A DNA stretch of 64,000 nucleotides from assembly GCA_017461665.1 (NCBI GenBank), contig JAFTXI010000013.1:59483-123482 (forward strand), written 5' to 3'. The translations under genes and the position numbers were made by a program. A model generated the notes under the pieces. It saw only the letters and a program-made list of their open reading frames with translations. It was not told the origin of the DNA and did no database searches. Each line of letters starts with the position of its first letter. Position 1 is the stretch's first letter. Of the stretch, positions 60,201-64,000 are shown piece by piece. The stretch comes from Bacteroidales bacterium (GTDB lineage Bacteria; Bacteroidota; Bacteroidia; Bacteroidales; F082).

Positions 60201-61910
60201 CTACTTCACCCACTTCCCACTCTCAACACACTTCATTCCTAATTCCTCATTCCTAATTCCTAATTTCCAAACATACGTTCCACTCTCCCATTTTGAAGCG
60301 TCTATACTTGTGACGTCGTCTGTGATTTCTTGTTCATGAATCTTTCTTCCTTGCATATCATAAACAGATAATGTTGCATTACGCAAGCCGGTTCTTATAT
60401 TCATGACATCTCCGCCAGGATTTGGATAAGCCACAGCGAGTTTTAAGTTATGAGCGTGAGCTTCTTCGATGTTGAGAAAAGCCGATGCAGGGAATTTGGT
60501 GACGAAATTATAGCCTTTATCGGAGTCCAAATCATCAGCCGAATGAATAATAATCACGCCACCATCATTAGTGGTCTTAACATTTATCACTCTATCATGA
60601 TGTCTATCATCCATTCCATAATACAGAGTTTTTATTTTATTCAGATTGTTATCAAGATTGTCTATACAAATCCAAGAATCAAGATTACCATAATAACCAA
60701 CATACATAGTATAGGTATAATATATTGAATTATACTCTCTTAAATCAACTCCCAAATACATACTTGATAAATCCCATTCTTCTGTTCCTCTATCTGTATG
60801 ATTAACGACTTCAAGAAATTCTGATGCTGCATTAATATCGTCATTTATTTCATATAAACGACTATCTTCATCATGATGAGGATTTTTTGGGTTTCTTTTT
60901 TGTGTTGTAAGATATGTGGTGTTATGATTGCTTCTCTTGACAGATATATTGTATAGTTCGTCATTTATCAAACAATCAGGACCTCTCAAATATCTTTCCC
61001 TAATAAAATTAAAATCCTTGTCGTAATAACTTGCTGTTCCTTCTATGTAATATTCATCGCTGTTACCATCGCTGGACTCATAAAATATATAGCATGAATC
61101 AGTGGCTACAAAATGATTGGCACGAAAAACATATTGTTGTCCTTCAGCTCTCGACCTGTCTATATTTAAACCATTCCAATCGTTTGAATCTGAGTCATAG
61201 TATTTTATTTCTTTCTTCAGAAGCATTTCTCCATCGAAACTCATTCTAAACATAAATAGTGTATCTAATCCACGTGAAGGTCTGTCATAACTCACGCTTT
61301 TCCAATAGGCACCTACTATGTTACCATCGTCTTCAAATGCTGAAAATAAAAATATGTTTCCACTATATCCATTAGGAAAAATTTGCCATTCCGGTTTGTT
61401 TCGAGCCTCAAAAGTATCTATGGGCCAGCTATGCTCATACATCTTCTCTAAATTAAGTTGATTATCCAATTTAAACAAAACCAACTTTGCATCGCATGGT
61501 GGATTGTCGAAATTTGCAAAATTGTTAAAAGAATCAGGAGTATGTTCTGGACTATATGCTGTAAGCAGATATACATTATTATCTTTTTCGAAAACATATT
61601 GAGAACAACCAGAGATACAATATCCTGCTTGAAAGAAATTATTCTGAGCTATTATTTCTCCATTCCCTGAAAACAATCTAATTGCAGGACTTACAGAATA
61701 ATAATATTCTTGAGGTTCACTTTTAATGTAGTATTCAGCAGACGATAACAAATTACCATTGGACAATTCAATAACACCTCCTGAGCTATAAGCCTCCGTT
61801 GTTAAATAATTAGTTTCTGTAACAACTTGCCATTCTTGAGAAAAAATACTATTAACTCCATAGAAAAGCAGAGTTAATAGCATTATTGTTTGTATTAAAC
61901 GTTTATTCAT
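60201..61910 (-). CDS. Secreted beta-propeller-like protein with type IX sorting domain carrying a repeat insert
   Basis: 569 residues. A signal peptide (LLTLLFYGVNSIFSQ) is followed by a long beta-rich region with repeated 'x-G-x-L/I-x-x-A' strands (SSGGVIELSNGNLLSSAEYY, VINVKTTNDGGVIIIHSADD), as in WD-like surface propellers of Bacteroidales. The C-terminal sorting domain is AVAYPNPGGDVMNIRT, LSVYDMQGRKIHEQEI and ESGTYVWKLG. The family end ESGKWVK is interrupted by IRNEELGMK, coded by GGAATTAGGAATGAGGAATT words (~60236-60268). Function unknown. It is 5 bases downstream of the next lipoprotein gene. Confidence 0.8.
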   Translation of the reverse strand: MNKRLIQTIMLLTLLFYGVNSIFSQEWQVVTETNYLTTEAYSSGGVIELSNGNLLSSAEYYIKSEPQEYYYSVSPAIRLFSGNGEIIAQNNFFQAGYCISGCSQYVFEKDNNVYLLTAYSPEHTPDSFNNFANFDNPPCDAKLVLFKLDNQLNLEKMYEHSWPIDTFEARNKPEWQIFPNGYSGNIFLFSAFEDDGNIVGAYWKSVSYDRPSRGLDTLFMFRMSFDGEMLLKKEIKYYDSDSNDWNGLNIDRSRAEGQQYVFRANHFVATDSCYIFYESSDGNSDEYYIEGTASYYDKDFNFIRERYLRGPDCLINDELYNISVKRSNHNTTYLTTQKRNPKNPHHDEDSRLYEINDDINAASEFLEVVNHTDRGTEEWDLSSMYLGVDLREYNSIYYTYTMYVGYYGNLDSWICIDNLDNNLNKIKTLYYGMDDRHHDRVINVKTTNDGGVIIIHSADDLDSDKGYNFVTKFPASAFLNIEEAHAHNLKLAVAYPNPGGDVMNIRTGLRNATLSVYDMQGRKIHEQEITDDVTSIDASKWESGTYVWKLGIRNEELGMKCVESGKWVK

Positions 61911-61915
61911 AATAA

Positions 61916-63013
61916 TTAATTTACAGGTGTGTTATTACCATCCTCTTCTGAGCTATCTATGTATAAGACATTACCATAAGAAGCACAAGCAAAATGTATC
62001 CTTAATTCTTGTGAAGGCTGTCCTCCTAACGTTAGAACACCCATAGTATATTCATCATCAATAAGACACTCAATGTATGGTGCATTGGTTGTAGGTCCAA
62101 AATGCAATGGAGCTGTGACAGGAATAAAGTTCTGATAAATTTTATTGTAGTAACAATTCATTTCATCATGATGAATGCATGGTTCTTCTTCACATTTGCC
62201 TACTTTATAGAATAACCATGAATCAGCGCATGGTACTACTGTATCTTCGAAATAAACGTGATCATTATATGCATCATAATAATCTAATGCAGAGTATTTT
62301 ACATATTCCAATCTATACAATAGATATGTCATACCTTCATGCTCTTCATCTGGCGTGAACTTAAATAGTTTAGATAGCTCTTGAGCTGCATCGGTTGATA
62401 CATTAAATGGACCCTCTACATCGCATAATCCAAGTCCCATTCCCCAGTAATAATCATCACCTTCTTCAAATGGTTCATAAAATGGAATCTTCTCTGTACC
62501 TATACCTCTTGCAAACACAACTTCAATATCATTTCCGCTTCTTGTTCCTGTCTCAGGGAATCTAATACTAAAGTTTTTGGCTAAGTTCATGTCGTCATCA
62601 ACTAATGCCATAAGGCTTTCTAATTCTGCTTCAAAAGCATTGTAGGTTGCAACAGCTTCTGTTGCCGAGACGTTGCCGCTAACATCCACTTTCGGCATAC
62701 TTACATAGAATGTGTCTAAAGTGGCATTTGCGAATGGCACCGCGTGCTGGCTGTGTTCGTAATTAAACGTAAGATCAATGTCGTCGCGCAATTCTTCCAA
62801 TGTCATACTTTCGCCAGATCTCTTACCCGAATTGACATTGTCTTTCAATTCCTGGAAAGCATAAATACGATTTAACAATTCTTTTGATTCGTTGTTGGCT
62901 GATTTTGCCACAACATTTTCTTCTGTTGTTTCATTGTCCTTTTGGCATGAAACAACTGCTACCGAAATAGCTGCTGCAACTAATAATGCAGCGAGTTTAA
63001 ATGATTTTTTCAT
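61916..63013 (-). CDS. Secreted lipoprotein, unknown function
   Basis: 365 residues from ATG 63013 (MKKSFKLAALLVAAA). The longer reading to 63070 overlaps a DUF3244 remnant and is rejected. Lipobox VAVVSC, Cys about residue 23; then a charged Asn/Glu-rich linker and a mature region with Trp- and Tyr-rich stretches (EPFEEGDDYYWGMGLGLCDV) and five Cys around VPCADSWLFYKVGKCEEEPC and HHDEMNCYYNK, which may form disulfides. No family is recognised. It is in an operon with the propeller-like type IX cargo. Confidence 0.7.
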   Translation of the reverse strand: MKKSFKLAALLVAAAISVAVVSCQKDNETTEENVVAKSANNESKELLNRIYAFQELKDNVNSGKRSGESMTLEELRDDIDLTFNYEHSQHAVPFANATLDTFYVSMPKVDVSGNVSATEAVATYNAFEAELESLMALVDDDMNLAKNFSIRFPETGTRSGNDIEVVFARGIGTEKIPFYEPFEEGDDYYWGMGLGLCDVEGPFNVSTDAAQELSKLFKFTPDEEHEGMTYLLYRLEYVKYSALDYYDAYNDHVYFEDTVVPCADSWLFYKVGKCEEEPCIHHDEMNCYYNKIYQNFIPVTAPLHFGPTTNAPYIECLIDDEYTMGVLTLGGQPSQELRIHFACASYGNVLYIDSSEEDGNNTPVN

Positions 63014-63038
63014 CGTTAATTTTAAGTTAATAATGTTT

Positions 63039-63186
63039 TTATTGTTGTATTCTGAAACTTGCTTCGGCACTGCCGTTGTTTCCTTCTATCATAATGGTGT
63101 AATTTCCAGCTTGTAAATTGCCTATAGGAATCATATTTATAAGTCTGAATGAGGTGTTTGTCGATGAACTATAAACTACATTGCCG
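63039..63186 (-). pseudogene. C-terminal remnant of a second DUF3244-like gene
   Basis: A frame without its own start reads ENGNVVYSSSTNTSFRLINM then IPIGNLQAGNYTIMIEGNNG and SAEASFRIQQ, stopping at 63039-63041. This is the pattern of the C-terminal half of DUF3244 proteins (xxGxVVY ... L..G.Y.I.I ... F.I). Upstream it is cut off by the word array TTGAAAATTGAAAACTG, which also forms the stop of the intact DUF3244 gene before it. Confidence 0.65.
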
Positions 63187-63196
63187 TTTTCAGTTT

Positions 63197-63565
63197 TCAA
63201 TTTTCAACTCGAAAATAACCATAATACTGCTCACCGTTACTTAAAGTGATGTCCATTCTGTAGTAGCCGGCATCATCTATAATAAAGGTGGCATAATCCG
63301 GTGTCGAAAAAACATTCTCTCTGTCAATGTAAACACCGTTGGAATCCTTAATGATAATATGTGCAATTCCCACATTATCGTTAAAGGTAATTGTTAAAGT
63401 GTGACCTGTGATGTCAGCCGAGATGGTTTCGTGACGGAATTCGGTACTGTTGTAAATGTTCTCTTTTGTTCCAAAGACATCAATCCCTTCTTTTGAAGAA
63501 ATTTCATTTGCTTCAAGCACTACACATAGCTGAAGCAATGCTGTTAAAACGATTAATCTTTTCAT
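63197..63565 (-). CDS. Small secreted DUF3244-like protein
   Basis: 122 residues. Signal peptide (RLIVLTALLQLCVVLEANE). One Ig-like beta-sandwich: ETISADITGHTLTITFNDNV, AHIIIKDSNGVYIDRENVFS, YATFIIDDAGYYRMDITLSN, YYGYFRVEN. This matches the small DUF3244 proteins of Bacteroidales, which are exported and of unknown function. The last residues and stop codon (GTTGAAAATTGA) lie in a repeat word. Confidence 0.7.
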   Translation of the reverse strand: MKRLIVLTALLQLCVVLEANEISSKEGIDVFGTKENIYNSTEFRHETISADITGHTLTITFNDNVGIAHIIIKDSNGVYIDRENVFSTPDYATFIIDDAGYYRMDITLSNGEQYYGYFRVEN

Positions 63566-63749
63566 CTCTCAAATTTTTAAATTGTCTCACAAAGTAAAAG
63601 ACTAATCGCTCTGTTGTCAAGAAAAATCTTGGGGTGTTTTGGGGTGCTGATATTTATCATATATTATTGATATTCAATTATAGAGTGTATCGGGGGGGGT
63701 AAAATCAGTAACATTTCATATCAAATTGACATATCTTAAATGTGATAAG
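63566..63749. other. Spacer with an eight-G tract
   Basis: A/T-rich spacer except for GGGGGGGG at 63692-63699, a rare homopolymer here. It lies between the stop of the right-edge regulator and the start of the DUF3244 gene. No clear TAnnTTTG promoter was found. Confidence 0.55.
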
Positions 63750-64000
63750 TTAGCAGAGATAATTATCTTTTATATGAATAAACAAATCTTGCTTGGCATC
63801 TACATTCATTAGTTTCCTAATCTTGCTAAATCTATCGTATATGGTTTTTCTGTCTCTACCCAACAGATATGGGAACTTGTTTTTCTCAACATTAAGTATA
63901 ATCAAACAAATGGTATATAAGTCGTTTGTGTTTAAAGTTGGAAATTGCTCGCATAATCGTGTCGAGATATTGTTGAGATGCATATCTGCCGACTTCATCA
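63750..64000 (-). CDS. C-terminal end of a TPR/helix-turn-helix-type regulator (runs off the right edge)
   Basis: The frame is open to the window edge. It encodes LCEQFPTLNTNDLYTICLII and FPYLLGRDRKTIYDRFSKIR, a DNA-binding-like end of the same type as that of the 18.7 kb TPR protein (FPxLxxxEIxYCxL). ATG 63998 is probably internal, and the gene should begin beyond the window with a TPR and membrane part. Confidence 0.6.
   Translation of the reverse strand, partial: MKSADMHLNNISTRLCEQFPTLNTNDLYTICLIILNVEKNKFPYLLGRDRKTIYDRFSKIRKLMNVDAKQDLFIHIKDNYLC

Overview
The window is a low-GC bacterial chromosome segment from the order Bacteroidales (Bacteroidota). Three things support this. Almost every isolated gene start is preceded by the Bacteroidota -7 element TAnnTTTG, with few Shine-Dalgarno sequences. 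Type IX secretion parts and cargo are present: PorT, a DUF4835/PorD-like protein, and C-terminal sorting domains on a gingipain-type C25 peptidase, an M14 carboxypeptidase and another secreted protein. The gene order is also typical: parA-parB-DUF5683-dapB-lepB followed by ftsK, and bamD-rpoZ-coaBC-DUF4835-recN. I cannot name a species; an uncultured gut or rumen lineage is plausible.

Layout. 0-7 kb, minus strand: ffh 5' end, LtaS-like phosphoglycerol transferase, SUMF1-type lipoprotein, a decayed barrel protein, a YggS-like PLP protein, a PHP protein and a collagen-like lipoprotein. 7-18 kb, plus strand: chromosome segregation, lysine/peptidoglycan precursor synthesis, signal peptidase, FtsK, LolA, the PnuC/NadR NAD salvage pair, a glycosyltransferase and a small barrel. 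18-23 kb, minus strand: a TPR regulator and lpxC/lpxD. 23-32 kb, plus strand: aspartate aminotransferase, heptose kinase, PorT, two identical tRNA-Glu genes, lipoate ligase, a TrmH methyltransferase and a fused DAK2-DegV fatty acid kinase. 33.7-42.6 kb is an accessory region: three dead or truncated DUF1016 (YhcG-type PDDEXK) genes, a small-antitoxin/GNAT toxin pair, a scar of a second such pair, a duplicated promoter, a long-hairpin RNA candidate, an SGNH hydrolase and a frameshifted DUF4143 ATPase, with an ADP-forming acetyl-CoA synthetase in between. 42.7-64 kb: the C25 protease, the recN-bamD cluster, M14 peptidase, dapA, a PagL-like deacylase, gamma carbonic anhydrase, secreted proteins and DUF3244 proteins.

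The most unusual property is a dense population of small intergenic repeats. One class is a ~56-bp imperfect hairpin (GAGACG ... CAATTAC ... GTAATTG ... CGTCTC), with at least six copies and arm changes that keep base pairing. A second is a ~23-26 bp palindrome around GGGACGTATCGCATACGTCC. Further classes are short tandem words such as ACAACAG, CACCAAGT and GGAATTA. These repeats also occur inside, or form the ends of, otherwise normal housekeeping proteins (YggS, DapB, PnuC, the glycosyltransferase, RecN and a type IX cargo C-terminus) without breaking the frame. This recalls the Rickettsia palindromic elements.

The second notable feature is the graveyard of DUF1016 and antitoxin-GNAT genes. 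Their shared promoter and junction scars suggest an ancestral promoter-DUF1016-small protein-GNAT unit that duplicated and then decayed differently at each site.
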